From contig NZ_BSFN01000024.1 in assembly GCF_027922365.1 (NCBI RefSeq), positions 1-57,850 of the forward strand: a stretch of DNA of 57,850 bases. The letters are read 5' to 3'. How positions within the stretch are numbered: the first letter of the stretch is position 1; the number at the start of each line of letters is the position of its first letter. This DNA comes from Pseudomonas turukhanskensis. GTDB lineage: Bacteria; Pseudomonadota; Gammaproteobacteria; Pseudomonadales; Pseudomonadaceae. The notes under the pieces were generated by a model. The model was not told the DNA's origin, did not search any database, and worked only from the letters and a program-made list of their open reading frames with translations. The position numbers were made by a program, and so were the translations under genes. Shown piece after piece: positions 1-8,339 of this stretch.

Positions 1-211
1 TTTGCGTCCACTCTTCAGCCTTGCCCTGGCCGTTGTCCGGGTTGGTGAAGTTGCGGTTGAAATAGGCGTTGCGCAGGTTCAGCGTGGCCTTGGTGTCATC
101 CAGAAACCCTTCGGCATGGGTGACTGAGGTGAAACCGGCAACGGCCAGGGCGATCAGAGCTGGGGCGTGAGCAGGGCGCAGTGAGCCCTTGGTGTAAGCG
201 TTATGCAGCAT
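1..211 (-). CDS. OprD-family outer-membrane porin (N-terminal part, cut by window edge)
   Basis: The gene runs off the left edge, so only about 70 N-terminal residues are visible. It starts at an ATG (complement of 209-211), has a signal peptide ending in a typical AHA-like cleavage region (..TSVTHA), and then shows the OprD-family mature start EGFLDDTKATLNLRNAYFNR, which forms the first beta strand. OprD-family porins are 18-stranded channels that take up small carboxylates and amino acids. It lies divergently from the EamA transporter, and the shared intergenic region carries the cluster's operator. It is therefore probably the outer-membrane entry channel for quinate, shikimate or a related acid. 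The substrate is inferred from context; the family is seen in the sequence. Confidence 0.85.
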   Translation of the reverse strand, partial: MLHNAYTKGSLRPAHAPALIALAVAGFTSVTHAEGFLDDTKATLNLRNAYFNRNFTNPDNGQGKAEEWTQ

Positions 212-308
212 CGGAGTAGACCTTTTTTGTAGTTGTTGGTCATCGCAAGCGCCGCCAGGCGGCGTTCAATGTGAGAGGCATAGTGGAAGTTGTAACTAAA
301 CGGTTCAA

Positions 309-362
309 TTCGATAATAGTCGTATTGTTCGGTTATCGAACGCTAATTAACCGGATAGTACA
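309..362. promoter_or_regulatory. Operator region 1 of the quinate cluster (PcaR/PcaU-like boxes plus TAACYRGWT element)
   Basis: TTCGATAA at 309-316 and TTATCGAA at 333-340 form an inverted repeat with 16 bp between the arms. Element B, TAACCGGATAGTACA, follows at 348-362. The same arrangement recurs at 4266-4320 and, with altered spacing, at 11580-11635. The TTCGATAA half matches the known Pseudomonas PcaR box GTTCGATAATCGCAC and the related PcaU/PobR sites bound by IclR-family regulators. Element B has an AACYRGTT inverted core that could serve the TetR protein of the cluster. It sits between the divergent porin and EamA genes. Confidence 0.6.
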
Positions 363-448
363 TTCGTTCCGGGCTTCAGCCAGCCGCTATAGTTCAACGG
401 CCTGTAAGCTTCTTTTTGATTGTCAGTGCACGTATTTTTGAGAGCCGT

Positions 449-1330
449 ATGAGTTTGCCAAGCTCCCCGCTGTCCACTGCCCAGCAGCCGTTTCGCGGCA
501 TTTTGCTGATTTTGCTGGCGACGTTTCTGTTTGCCAGCCACGACGCCTTGTCCAAATACCTCTCCGGTTTTTACCCGGTGGTGATGGTGGTGTGGGCGCG
601 GTATGTGGTGCACACCTTGTTGATGGCAGGTATTTTTCTGCCGCAGTCGGGGCTGCGGGTGCTGCGCAGTAAACGCCCCGGTTTGCAGGTACTGCGGGCC
701 GTGTGTTTGCTGGGCACCAGCCTGTTGTTCACCACGGGTATTCGCTATATCCCGCTGGCCGAAGCCACGGCGGTGAACTTTCTCGCGCCGCTGCTGGTAA
801 CCGCGCTGTCGGTGCCACTCTTAGGCGAGCGCGTCACCAAAGGCCAGTGGGCCGCCGTGCTGGTGGGGTTTTCCGGGGTGCTGGTGATCGTCCATCCGGG
901 CGGCGAATTGTTTACACCGGCAGTGTTGCTGCCCTTCGGTTCGGCGCTGTGCTTTGGCGTGTACCAGATTCTTACGCGCATCCTCGCCACGGTAGACACC
1001 CCCACCACCAGCAACTTCTTCGCCGGTTTATGCAACACCCTGCTGGTGAGCCTGTTGGTGCCGTTCTTCTGGCAAGTACCGACCTGGGGGCATGCGGTGC
1101 TGATGATTGCTCTGGGCACCTGTGGCATGACCGCTCACCTGATGCTCACCCAAGCCTTCCGCTTCGCCGCCCCGGCCCTACTGGCGCCGTTTGGTTACTG
1201 CCAGATCGTATTTGCCGGTCTGCTGGGCTTTGTGGTGTTTGCCCATACACCGTCGGCCAGCGCCATGCTGGGCATTGCCGTTATCTGCCTGAGCGGGTTG
1301 GCGGCGGCGTGGTTGCAGAAGCGCGGGTAG
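449..1330 (+). CDS. EamA/DMT-superfamily transporter
   Basis: The 293-residue protein is almost entirely hydrophobic, with about ten predicted membrane segments, the usual size of a drug/metabolite-transporter (EamA, RhaT-like) permease. Two internally similar halves can be seen, each starting with a G-x(n)-SHDALSKYL-like or AxC-FGVYQIL-like segment. A TTG-started extension to 416 is open, but the ATG at 449 (MSLPSSPL) gives the normal family N-terminus. The gene diverges from the OprD porin across a cluster operator, so it probably belongs to the quinate regulon, as exporter or importer of an intermediate. The substrate cannot be read from the sequence. Confidence 0.85.
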   Translation: MSLPSSPLSTAQQPFRGILLILLATFLFASHDALSKYLSGFYPVVMVVWARYVVHTLLMAGIFLPQSGLRVLRSKRPGLQVLRAVCLLGTSLLFTTGIRYIPLAEATAVNFLAPLLVTALSVPLLGERVTKGQWAAVLVGFSGVLVIVHPGGELFTPAVLLPFGSALCFGVYQILTRILATVDTPTTSNFFAGLCNTLLVSLLVPFFWQVPTWGHAVLMIALGTCGMTAHLMLTQAFRFAAPALLAPFGYCQIVFAGLLGFVVFAHTPSASAMLGIAVICLSGLAAAWLQKRG

Positions 1331-1372
1331 AACGTGAAAGCTGACGCTGAGGGAGGGGGTTCACTGTCTGTC

Positions 1373-2419
1373 CTACAGTGGTTCGCCTTCCTCCGCGAGC
1401 ACACGTTCAATCTGTTCGATACTGGGGAGGCTGGTTTTAAATTCTTCAGGCAGCGACGCCACCAACTGGTATTCGGCCACTCCGATGGGCTTTGCGTTAT
1501 CACGTAGCGCGTATTCGGCCACGACCTTGTTTTTACTTTTGCACAGCAGTAAGCCGATCGTCGGGCCATCCTGCTGGTGTTTGAACTGCGCATCCACCGC
1601 TGTGAGGTAAAAGCCCAACTGACCCAAGTGCTCGGGCTTGAATTTTCCGGCCTTCAATTCGATCACCACGTAGCAGCGCAGATTGAGGTGATAGAACAAC
1701 AGGTCGATGAAGAACTCGTCGCCTCCTACTTCCAGGGCTATTTGCTGGCCGACAAAAGCAAAGCCTGCGCCCAGCTCCAGTAAGAACTCGGTGACATGCT
1801 TGACCAGCGCGACTTCAATCTCATGCTCCTGCGCTTGTGCGGTAAGGCCCAAAAAATCAAAGCGGTAAGGGTCTTTTAAGGTTTCGCGAGCAAGGTCGGA
1901 CTGTGGTTTGGGCAAGTGATTAGCGAAATTGCTGACCGCTTTTCCGCTGCGCTCATATAACCGGCTCTCTATCTGCATCACCAAGACGTTGCGCGACCAG
2001 TCATTTTCCAAGGCCTTGGCAGCGTACCACCGGCGGATTTCAGGGCTGCTGAGTTTGTCGAGCAGCGCCAGCTGGTGGTACCAAGGCAATTGTGCAAGCA
2101 CCTCTTGCACAAATTCGGTATCGGGCCAGGCTTGGGCGAACGCGCGCATGTACTTGAGGTTGCGTGGTGAGAAGCCCTTCATTTCCGGGAAGGCGGAGCG
2201 AAGGTCCTGGGCCAAGCGGTCAATGACCTTCGTTCCCCAGCCTTGATCAGTCTGGCGCAAAAGTATGTCGCGCCCGATCTGCCAATAGAGCAAAACAAGT
2301 TCGCGATTTACAGCCAGAGAGGCGCGTTGCTGGGCGTTGTGGATACGTCGTTTGAGTTCGGTTAGCCAATCACCATAGCCATTGGGAGTGGCAGTCAGGC
2401 CAATAGGTTTTTCGGTCAT
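1373..2419 (-). CDS. DUF1016 (YhcG-type) PDDEXK nuclease family protein
   Basis: The 348-residue protein shows the two known parts of the YhcG family. An N-terminal helical DUF1016 domain (about residues 15-150, with LVLLYWQIGRDI and the FSPRNLKYMRAFAQAWP stretch) is followed by a C-terminal PDDEXK nuclease fold (about 180-330). The nuclease part has FFIDLLFYH (catalytic Asp) and VVIELKAGKF (E-x-K), then a GQLGFYL segment. Family members are found with restriction systems and mobile DNA; a defence or DNA-processing role is inferred. It is transcribed alone between the EamA and MFS genes and has no evident connection with quinate metabolism, so it looks like an insertion into the cluster. All key residues are present and it appears intact. 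Confidence 0.9.
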   Translation of the reverse strand: MTEKPIGLTATPNGYGDWLTELKRRIHNAQQRASLAVNRELVLLYWQIGRDILLRQTDQGWGTKVIDRLAQDLRSAFPEMKGFSPRNLKYMRAFAQAWPDTEFVQEVLAQLPWYHQLALLDKLSSPEIRRWYAAKALENDWSRNVLVMQIESRLYERSGKAVSNFANHLPKPQSDLARETLKDPYRFDFLGLTAQAQEHEIEVALVKHVTEFLLELGAGFAFVGQQIALEVGGDEFFIDLLFYHLNLRCYVVIELKAGKFKPEHLGQLGFYLTAVDAQFKHQQDGPTIGLLLCKSKNKVVAEYALRDNAKPIGVAEYQLVASLPEEFKTSLPSIEQIERVLAEEGEPL

Positions 2420-2508
2420 GCCTTTCTCCCGCAGTTATCGGTGCTTGGTGTCGGTTACACGCAAGCTGCAAGATATAGGACGGCGCGATATGTAGTTTCT
2501 TGTACCCG

Positions 2509-2529
2509 TAAAAAAAGCCCCGAAGGGCT
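2509..2529 (-). terminator. Rho-independent terminator of the MFS gene
   Basis: Read on the minus strand, AGCCC-TTCG-GGGCT is followed by a run of seven T. It lies about 20 bases after the stop codon of the MFS transporter gene. Confidence 0.85.
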
Positions 2530-2547
2530 TCTTTTACTGCACAGACG

Positions 2548-3894
2548 TTACTTCACCTCAGGCACTTTTCTAGGCGCCATAAAGTAAAGCCAGGTCAGCG
2601 CCAGGAAATACATGGTCGGAATCAACGTAAACAACACGGCGTAGTTGTTGTTGGTAACGGTCAGCACGTAGCCCACGATCTGGGTCATAAACATCCCGCC
2701 AATGGCGGCGCACATGCCGCCAAAACCAAACACTGTGCTCATCATGTGCTTGGGCGTGTAGTCCATGACCAGGCTCCAGATATTGGCGGTCCAGGCCTGG
2801 TGCGCACCCACGCCCAGGGCGATGGCCAGTACGGCAATCCACAGGCCGCTGGCATGGGCTGCGAAGATCACGGCGATGATGGCGCAGGCGCAGACCAGCA
2901 TCGACAGCAGCCGCGCCTTGATCGGGTTCATGCCACGGCCAATCAGCCACGACGACAACACGCCGCCGCCAATGCTGCCGAAGTCGGCGGTCAGCCAGAT
3001 CAGAATCAACGGAATACCCATCTGCGACACGCTGATGCCCAAGTTGTATTGCTGGTTCAGAAACGGCGGCAGCCAGTACAGGTAGAACCAGAACACTGGA
3101 GCGGTCATCGAGAAGGCAATGGCAAACGCCCAGGTGCCACGCATGCGCAGAATCTCGCGTAGCGGTACGCGGGCCTGGGCCGGTTCTTCGTTGTGCTGGA
3201 TGTAGTCGAGCTCGCTTTGCTTAACGCTCGGGTGGTCTTCGGGGTTGAAGTATTTCAGGCCCCAGAACACCAGCCATATGGCGCCCAGTGCGGACATGCA
3301 CAGGAACACCGCCTGCCAGCCCCAGGCCACCAGAATCAAAGGCAGCAGGGCAGGCGTCAGCATGGCGCCGACGTTGGTGCCAGCGTTGAAGATGCCGGTG
3401 GCCACGGCGCGCTCGCCGGCCGGGAACCAGATGCGCGCGGTTTTTACACAGGCCGGGTAGTTGGCCGCTTCCGTGAGACCGAGGATAAAACGGCAAACCA
3501 TAAAGCCGACCGCCGAAGTGGCCAGGCCATGGGCGCCGGTGGCCAGGCTCCAGAGCAGCACGGCCAAGAAGAATGCGCGCTTGACGCCGACGCGGTCGAT
3601 AAAGCGACCTTGCAGCAGGAAGCCGATGGCATAGCCGACCTGGAACCAGAAGTTGATGTTGGCGTAGTCCATCGCCGTCCAACTCATCTTCTCGGCGAGT
3701 ACCGGTTGCATCACCCCGAGGGCGGCGCGGTCGATGTAGTTCAGGGTAGTGGCGAAAAACACCAGGGCAAGCATGGCCCAGCGGGTTTTGCCCACGGCCA
3801 TGGCGCCGCGAATCTTGTCGCCGATGCCGGCGTGGGGCGAAACGGTTTGCGCCGTTACGGGAGTGCTTTGGGACTGAATCATGGGTGTGGCCAT
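2548..3894 (-). CDS. MFS transporter, anion:cation symporter family (likely quinate/shikimate pathway acid uptake)
   Basis: About 448 residues with twelve membrane segments. LNYIDRAALG in the first segment, then QVGYAIGFLLQGRFIDRVGVKR, is the anion:cation symporter signature, and the loop ..RFILGLTEAANYPACVKT.. is typical of ExuT, GudP and hydroxyphenylacetate transporters. These take up organic anions with protons or sodium across the inner membrane. The open frame extends 26 codons further upstream, but the ATG at 3894 (MATPMIQ) or 3882 fits family length better; no strong ribosome site decides between them. It is divergent from quiC1 across a cluster operator, so uptake of quinate, shikimate or dehydroshikimate is the likely job. 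A terminator follows the stop codon. Confidence 0.9.
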   Translation of the reverse strand: MATPMIQSQSTPVTAQTVSPHAGIGDKIRGAMAVGKTRWAMLALVFFATTLNYIDRAALGVMQPVLAEKMSWTAMDYANINFWFQVGYAIGFLLQGRFIDRVGVKRAFFLAVLLWSLATGAHGLATSAVGFMVCRFILGLTEAANYPACVKTARIWFPAGERAVATGIFNAGTNVGAMLTPALLPLILVAWGWQAVFLCMSALGAIWLVFWGLKYFNPEDHPSVKQSELDYIQHNEEPAQARVPLREILRMRGTWAFAIAFSMTAPVFWFYLYWLPPFLNQQYNLGISVSQMGIPLILIWLTADFGSIGGGVLSSWLIGRGMNPIKARLLSMLVCACAIIAVIFAAHASGLWIAVLAIALGVGAHQAWTANIWSLVMDYTPKHMMSTVFGFGGMCAAIGGMFMTQIVGYVLTVTNNNYAVLFTLIPTMYFLALTWLYFMAPRKVPEVK

Positions 3895-4135
3895 CCGTTC
3901 TAAGACTGCTGGGCAGTCCTGCTTCTGGAGTAAAGCAGTCGACTCGAGGCAGGCGGCTTGCGTGCGGACCATTCGCCGGAGGTCGGCGGGGCAGGCGGGT
4001 GCAGGCGGTGTCTGCGGCTAAGGGCGTATCAGGGGCGCAAGGCCGGTCTGAGCGCTGGCTGAGTAGACGAAGGGCTGGCGTTAGGCGTGGTAGTGAGCAT
4101 GAGGGTGTACCTGTTTTTTGAAATTGTTATGGTCC

Positions 4136-4154
4136 AAAGCCTTGGGCTTTTTTT
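4136..4154 (+). terminator. Terminator-like hairpin in the quiC1 leader region
   Basis: AAAGCC-TTG-GGCTTT followed by four T stands in the 570-base divergent gap between the MFS gene and quiC1, upstream of the operator. The stem is only six pairs. No gene on the plus strand ends here, so it may be chance or insulation from readthrough. The rest of the gap (3895-4265) shows no convincing gene. Confidence 0.3.
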
Positions 4155-4265
4155 AAACCACAATCGCTGGATATCGGCCCTTTGATAACGGCATGCACGG
4201 CAAGGGGACCGAAGAAGCGACTGCAATGTGAGGCCGATGTTGGCCACTGGCGAAAAAATCGTCAA

Positions 4266-4320
4266 TTCGATAAACGGCCAATTGGTCGATAATCGAACAC
4301 AAAACTAACCAGTTCGTACA
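4266..4320 (+). promoter_or_regulatory. Operator region 2 (quiC1 / MFS divergent promoter)
   Basis: TTCGATAA (4266-4273), then TCGATAATCGAA (4286-4297), then TAACCAGTTCGTACA (4306-4320). The half-site spacing of 24 bases equals that of operator 1. A palindrome with an extra direct half-site about two helical turns away is the layout described for IclR-family PcaU operators. This is the best match of the three sites. Confidence 0.65.
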
Positions 4321-4466
4321 AAATTCTTTTCGCATTAAAGCCGATGGCGAATACTCCATGCACCCTGATTCGCATGGTGTGCCTGCTTATTTGTAGTCAG
4401 CGCCGCCCATGCCCCGATTCGTCGCCTTGCAACAAGGTGCGCGCCAACAAAAACAGGAGCTGAAGC

Positions 4467-6392
4467 ATGCAGCGTTCAATCGCCACCGTTTCTTTGAGCG
4501 GTACCCTGCCGGAAAAGCTTGAAGCCATTGCTGCCGCCGGTTTCGACGGGGTGGAAATCTTCGAAAACGACTTGCTCTACTACGCCGGCAGCCCGCGGGA
4601 AATCCGCCAGATGTGCGCCGACCTCGGTATTGCGATCACCCTGTTTCAGCCCTTTCGCGATTTTGAAGGCTGCCGCCGCGACCGCCTGGCGCGCAACCTC
4701 GACCGGGCCGAGCGCAAATTCGACCTGATGCAGGAACTGGGCACCGACCTGGTGCTGGTGTGCAGCAACGTCGCTGCCGACTCGTTGGGCGACACCCAGA
4801 TTCTGGTCGACGACCTGCGCCTGCTTGGCGAGCGCGCTGGTGCCCGTGGCCTGCGCATTGGTTACGAAGCCCTGGCCTGGGGCCGGCATGTGAACACCTA
4901 CCAGCAGGTGTGGGACATCGTCCGTCAGGCCGACCACAGTGCCGTCGGCGTGCTACTGGACAGCTTCCACACCCTGTCGCTCAAGGGCGACCCGGCCGCC
5001 ATCGCCGATATCCCCGGCGACAAGATCTTCTTCGTGCAAATGGCCGACGCGCCGATTCTGGCCATGGACGTGCTGGAGTGGAGCCGGCATTTCCGTTGCT
5101 TCCCGGGGCAGGGTGAGTTCGACCTCGCCGGCTTTCTCGCGCCGATCATTCGCAGCGGCTACACCGGGCCGCTGTCGCTGGAAATCTTCAACGACGGCTT
5201 CCGCGCCGCTCCGCCGCGTGCCAATGCCGCCGACGGTTTGCGCTCGTTGCTGTACCTGGAAGAGAAAACCCGCAACCTGCTGGAACGTCAGACCGCCGAG
5301 GGCACCATTGCGCCGGTGCCGCCCGCCAGTCTCGACATGCTATTCGCGCCACCGGCTGCCAGCCGCTACGACGGCGTGGAGTTTGTCGAGTTCGCCGTCG
5401 ACGGCGAGCAGGGCACCAAGCTCGCCGGCTGGCTGGAGCGCCTGGGCTTTGCCCGCGCCGGTCAGCACCGTTCCAAAGACGTCAGCCTGATGCGTCAGGG
5501 CGATATCAATATCGTGCTCAATGCCGAGCCGTATTCGTTTGCCCACAGTTTTTTCGAAGCCCATGGCCCGTCGCTGTGTGCCACGGCACTGCGGGTCAAG
5601 GACAGCCACAGCGCGTTCGAGCGCGCCCGTGAATTCAAAGGCCAGCCGTACCGGGGCCTGGTTGGCCCCAATGAGCGCGAGATTCCGTCGGTGCGTGCAC
5701 CCGATGGCAGCCTGATTTACCTGGTGGGCCAGGCCGAAAACGGCCTGTACGACACTGATTTCGTGCTTAATCCGAACGCGACCCCCAGCGGCAACCTGCA
5801 GCGCATCGACCATATGGCCATGGCCCTGCCGGCCGACAGCCTCGACAGCTGGGTGCTGTTCTACAAGGCGCTGCTGGACTTTGAAGCCGACGACGAAGTG
5901 GTGCTGCCCGACCCCTACGGGCTGGTCAAAAGCCGTGCCCTGCGCAGCCGTTGCAGCTCGGTGCGCTTGCCGCTGAATATCTCGGAAAACCGCAACACCG
6001 CCATTTCCCATGCGCTGTCCAGTTACCGGGGCTCCGGCGTGCACCATATCGCCTTTGCCTGCGACGACCTGTTCGCCGAGATCAACCGCGCCAAAGACGC
6101 CGGCGTGCCGCTGCTGGATATCCCCCTGAACTACTACGACGATCTGGCCGCGCGGTTTGATTTTGACGACGAATTCCTTAGCGAACTGGCCTACTACAAC
6201 GTGCTGTACGACCGCGACGCCCAGGGCGGCGAGCTGTTCCACGTGTACACCGAGCCGTTTGAAGGGCGCTTCTTCTTCGAGCTGTTGCAGCGCAAGAACG
6301 GCTATGTAGGGTACGGCGCGGCCAACGTGGCAGTACGCCTTGCCGCCATGGCAAAAGTACGCAGCGGATCGGCTCGTCAGGCCCGTTTATAA
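4467..6392 (+). CDS. quiC1: 3-dehydroshikimate dehydratase fused to an HPPD-like domain (QuiC1 type)
   Basis: The 641-residue cytoplasmic enzyme converts 3-dehydroshikimate to protocatechuate. Residues 1-285 form a sugar-phosphate-isomerase-like TIM barrel. The four metal ligands known for Pseudomonas dehydroshikimate dehydratase are in register: Glu134 (GYEALAW), Asp165 (LLDSFH), Gln191 (VQMAD) and Glu239 (SLEIF). Residues 300-640 form a two-part 4-hydroxyphenylpyruvate-dioxygenase/glyoxalase fold that keeps putative metal ligands His449 (RIDHMA), His527 (VHHIAF) and Glu605 (FFELLQR). Such fusions are known in pseudomonads, and the role of the second domain is unsettled. The start has the ribosome site CAGGAG. 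The gene is downstream of operator 2 and ends in its own terminator before the TetR gene. Confidence 0.95.
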   Translation: MQRSIATVSLSGTLPEKLEAIAAAGFDGVEIFENDLLYYAGSPREIRQMCADLGIAITLFQPFRDFEGCRRDRLARNLDRAERKFDLMQELGTDLVLVCSNVAADSLGDTQILVDDLRLLGERAGARGLRIGYEALAWGRHVNTYQQVWDIVRQADHSAVGVLLDSFHTLSLKGDPAAIADIPGDKIFFVQMADAPILAMDVLEWSRHFRCFPGQGEFDLAGFLAPIIRSGYTGPLSLEIFNDGFRAAPPRANAADGLRSLLYLEEKTRNLLERQTAEGTIAPVPPASLDMLFAPPAASRYDGVEFVEFAVDGEQGTKLAGWLERLGFARAGQHRSKDVSLMRQGDINIVLNAEPYSFAHSFFEAHGPSLCATALRVKDSHSAFERAREFKGQPYRGLVGPNEREIPSVRAPDGSLIYLVGQAENGLYDTDFVLNPNATPSGNLQRIDHMAMALPADSLDSWVLFYKALLDFEADDEVVLPDPYGLVKSRALRSRCSSVRLPLNISENRNTAISHALSSYRGSGVHHIAFACDDLFAEINRAKDAGVPLLDIPLNYYDDLAARFDFDDEFLSELAYYNVLYDRDAQGGELFHVYTEPFEGRFFFELLQRKNGYVGYGAANVAVRLAAMAKVRSGSARQARL

Positions 6393-6400
6393 GGGCGATA

Positions 6401-6434
6401 CCTGGCGCTGAAATCTTCGGCGCCAGGCTTTCTT
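6401..6434 (+). terminator. Terminator after quiC1
   Basis: CCTGGCGC (6401-6408) pairs with GCGCCAGG (6420-6427) and is followed by CTTTCTT. It lies 8 bases after the quiC1 stop. Confidence 0.75.
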
Positions 6435-6491
6435 CAAGCCCCGGCCAGGACCATAATCGCCGCTACCTTGCCAACCGGCCGTGAGCCTCGT

Positions 6492-7160
6492 ATGACCCTT
6501 ATCCAAGAACTTCCCGAGGAGCTGCCGGAGGCACCTCGCAAAAGTCGCAAGAACAATCCGGAAAAAACCCGAGAGAATATCTTGCAGGCCGCCATCGCCG
6601 AATTCGTTCAGCAGGGCCTGTCGGGTGCCCGCGTGGACGCCATCGCCGAGCGCACCCACACCTCCAAGCGCATGATCTACTACTACTTCAACAGCAAAGA
6701 GCAGCTCTACGTTGAGGTGCTGGAGAAGCTCTACGGCGATATCCGCCGCACCGAAGCCCAGTTGCACCTGGCGGAGCTGGAGCCGTTTGAAGCCATTCGC
6801 CGGCTGGTGGAATTCACCTTCGACCACCACGACCGCAATTCGGATTTCGTGCGCATCGTGTGCATCGAAAACATCCACAACGGCGCCAACGTCAAACAAT
6901 CGCCCACCATCCGTTCACTAAGCCACAACGTGCTCAACCTGCTGGACGAAACCCTGCGCCGTGGCGAAGCCGCCGGGCTGTTCCGCCCCGGCTTGCAAGC
7001 CATCGACATGCATCTGCTGATCAGCTCGTTCTGTTTTTACCGGGTTTCCAACCGCCACACATTTAGCGAGATCTTTCAGATCGACCTACCCGATGAGCAG
7101 GTGAAAACGCGGCACAAAGCGATGATTTGCGAATCGGTGCAGGCGTATCTGCGCAAGTAA
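6492..7160 (+). CDS. TetR/AcrR-family transcriptional regulator of the quinate cluster
   Basis: The 222-residue protein has an N-terminal TetR helix-turn-helix: ENILQAAIAEF, then VDAIAERTHTSKRMIYYYF, ending in the classic YYYF-x-SKEQLY recognition helix. The C-terminal part (about 90-220) is a ligand-binding helical domain that resembles the TetR_C group seen beside aromatic-catabolism genes. The ATG at 6492 (MTLIQELP) is preferred over an in-frame TTG at 6468. It lies just downstream of quiC1 on the same strand but behind a terminator. It is the only regulator in the cluster, so it probably senses a pathway acid. It may bind the AACYRGTT element shared by the three operators, since the TTCGATAA boxes look like IclR targets. 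Confidence 0.88.
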   Translation: MTLIQELPEELPEAPRKSRKNNPEKTRENILQAAIAEFVQQGLSGARVDAIAERTHTSKRMIYYYFNSKEQLYVEVLEKLYGDIRRTEAQLHLAELEPFEAIRRLVEFTFDHHDRNSDFVRIVCIENIHNGANVKQSPTIRSLSHNVLNLLDETLRRGEAAGLFRPGLQAIDMHLLISSFCFYRVSNRHTFSEIFQIDLPDEQVKTRHKAMICESVQAYLRK

Positions 7161-7180
7161 CGCGGTGTGACGTCGAGCCC

Positions 7181-7212
7181 CCTGCAGGAGCGGCTTCAGC
7201 CGCGATCCTGGA
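7181..7212. repeat. REP-like palindromic repeat unit
   Basis: The stretch CTGCAGGAGCGGCTTCAGCC and the following CGCGATCCTG resemble the short GC-rich extragenic palindromes dispersed in Pseudomonas genomes (core GGAGCGGC..GCCGCGATCC). Only one copy occurs here, between the TetR gene and the shared terminator. Confidence 0.5.
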
Positions 7213-7227
7213 AACGATGCGCGTAAA

Positions 7228-7253
7228 AAAAAACGGCCCTCAGGCCGTTTTTT
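7228..7253. terminator. Bidirectional terminator between TetR and TRAP genes
   Basis: AAAAAACGGCC, loop CTCA, GGCCGTTTTTT. The A-run on one side and the T-run on the other allow it to end both the TetR transcript and the converging aroQ-TRAP operon. Confidence 0.9.
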
Positions 7254-7265
7254 AATTGCGAAGCA

Positions 7266-8279
7266 TCAGTTGCTCGCGCGCACCGCTTCCACTGACTCGT
7301 ACATCGCTTTGACCAGCGCCGGGTCCAGGTCCTTGGAAAACTGCGCGATCACCGGTTTTACCTTGTCGCGAAAGCGATCCATCTCGGCCGGCGAAATGGA
7401 GTTGGCCTGCATTTCCACCGACAGTTCAGAGTAGGCAGCGTCCTGAGCGGCGGCTGTGATCTGCCGTTGGTAAGCCGTGGCTTCCTTGGCCGCCTCAGTG
7501 ATCACCGCTTGCTCATCACTATTGAGCTTGCCCCAGCTTTTCGCGCCAATCACAAACGACTGCGGGTTGTAGATGTGCTGGGTCACGCTCAGGTACTTCT
7601 GCACCTCGTTGAATTTGCTGCCCTTGATCACCGTGAAGGGGTTTTCCTGACCGTCCACAGTTTTCTGTTCCAGGCCGGTGTACACCTCGGGGAATGGCAT
7701 CGGCACCGGGTTGGCGCCCAGGGCCTTGAAGGTTTCCAGGTAAATAGGCGACTGAATCACCCGCACCTTGAGGCCGGCCATGTCTTCCCATTTGGTGACC
7801 GGCGTTTTGCTGTTGGTCAGGTTTCTGAAACCGAGATCCCAGTAACCCAGGTTTATCAGCCCTTTGCTTTCCAGGCGCTTGGCCAGCTCCTGCCCCACTT
7901 GGCCGTCGATCACCGCCTGGGCCTCCTTGGTGTTGTTGAACAGGAAGGGGAAGTCCAGCAGGGCGAACTCGGGCACCTGCGCGGCGAGAATGCCGGAGTT
8001 GAGTACGGTCAGGTCCAGGGTCGAGCCTTGCAGGGCAGAAACCGTTTGCAGGTCACCGCCCAGCACGCCGCCGGGGAACAGGCGCACGGTCATCTTGCCG
8101 CCGCTTTTTTCTTTCACCAGGTCGGCGAATTTTTGCGCGCCCTGACCTTGCGGGTGCTCTTTCACATTCTGAAAGGCAAAGCGCAGGGTGTGCTCTTTGA
8201 TTTCGGCATGGGCCAGGCCATTGAGCAGCAGGCCGGCCGCGCAGGCAGAGGTCAGTAAGGGTTTCAGCCATTTTTTCAT
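7266..8279 (-). CDS. dctP: TRAP transporter substrate-binding protein, DctP family
   Basis: The 337-residue protein has a signal peptide (MKKWLKPLLTSACAAGLLLN.., cleaved after AHA) and a DctP/TeaA-type binding fold. Recognisable parts are KEHPQGQGAQKFADLVKEKS, then PEFALLDFPFLF, then GLKVRVIQSP with the conserved carboxylate-binding Arg, then DGQENPFTVI. It would capture an organic acid in the periplasm for the QM membrane subunits encoded upstream in the same operon. The order Q-M-P, last in the operon, and the linkage to aroQ and shikimate dehydrogenase point to quinate, shikimate or dehydroshikimate as ligand. The shared terminator follows. Confidence 0.92.
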   Translation of the reverse strand: MKKWLKPLLTSACAAGLLLNGLAHAEIKEHTLRFAFQNVKEHPQGQGAQKFADLVKEKSGGKMTVRLFPGGVLGGDLQTVSALQGSTLDLTVLNSGILAAQVPEFALLDFPFLFNNTKEAQAVIDGQVGQELAKRLESKGLINLGYWDLGFRNLTNSKTPVTKWEDMAGLKVRVIQSPIYLETFKALGANPVPMPFPEVYTGLEQKTVDGQENPFTVIKGSKFNEVQKYLSVTQHIYNPQSFVIGAKSWGKLNSDEQAVITEAAKEATAYQRQITAAAQDAAYSELSVEMQANSISPAEMDRFRDKVKPVIAQFSKDLDPALVKAMYESVEAVRASN

Positions 8280-8339
8280 TGTCGGTGTTCTCCATTGTTG
8301 TTGTTTTGAAGCACGAAACTGCTTTTTGAACGCCGGCGC

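Noticed and set aside
5340..6242. 300-codon open frame on the minus strand opposite quiC1
   Set aside because: It is antisense to a gene with verified catalytic residues, has no ribosome site, and its translation is a typical shadow of GC-rich codon use.
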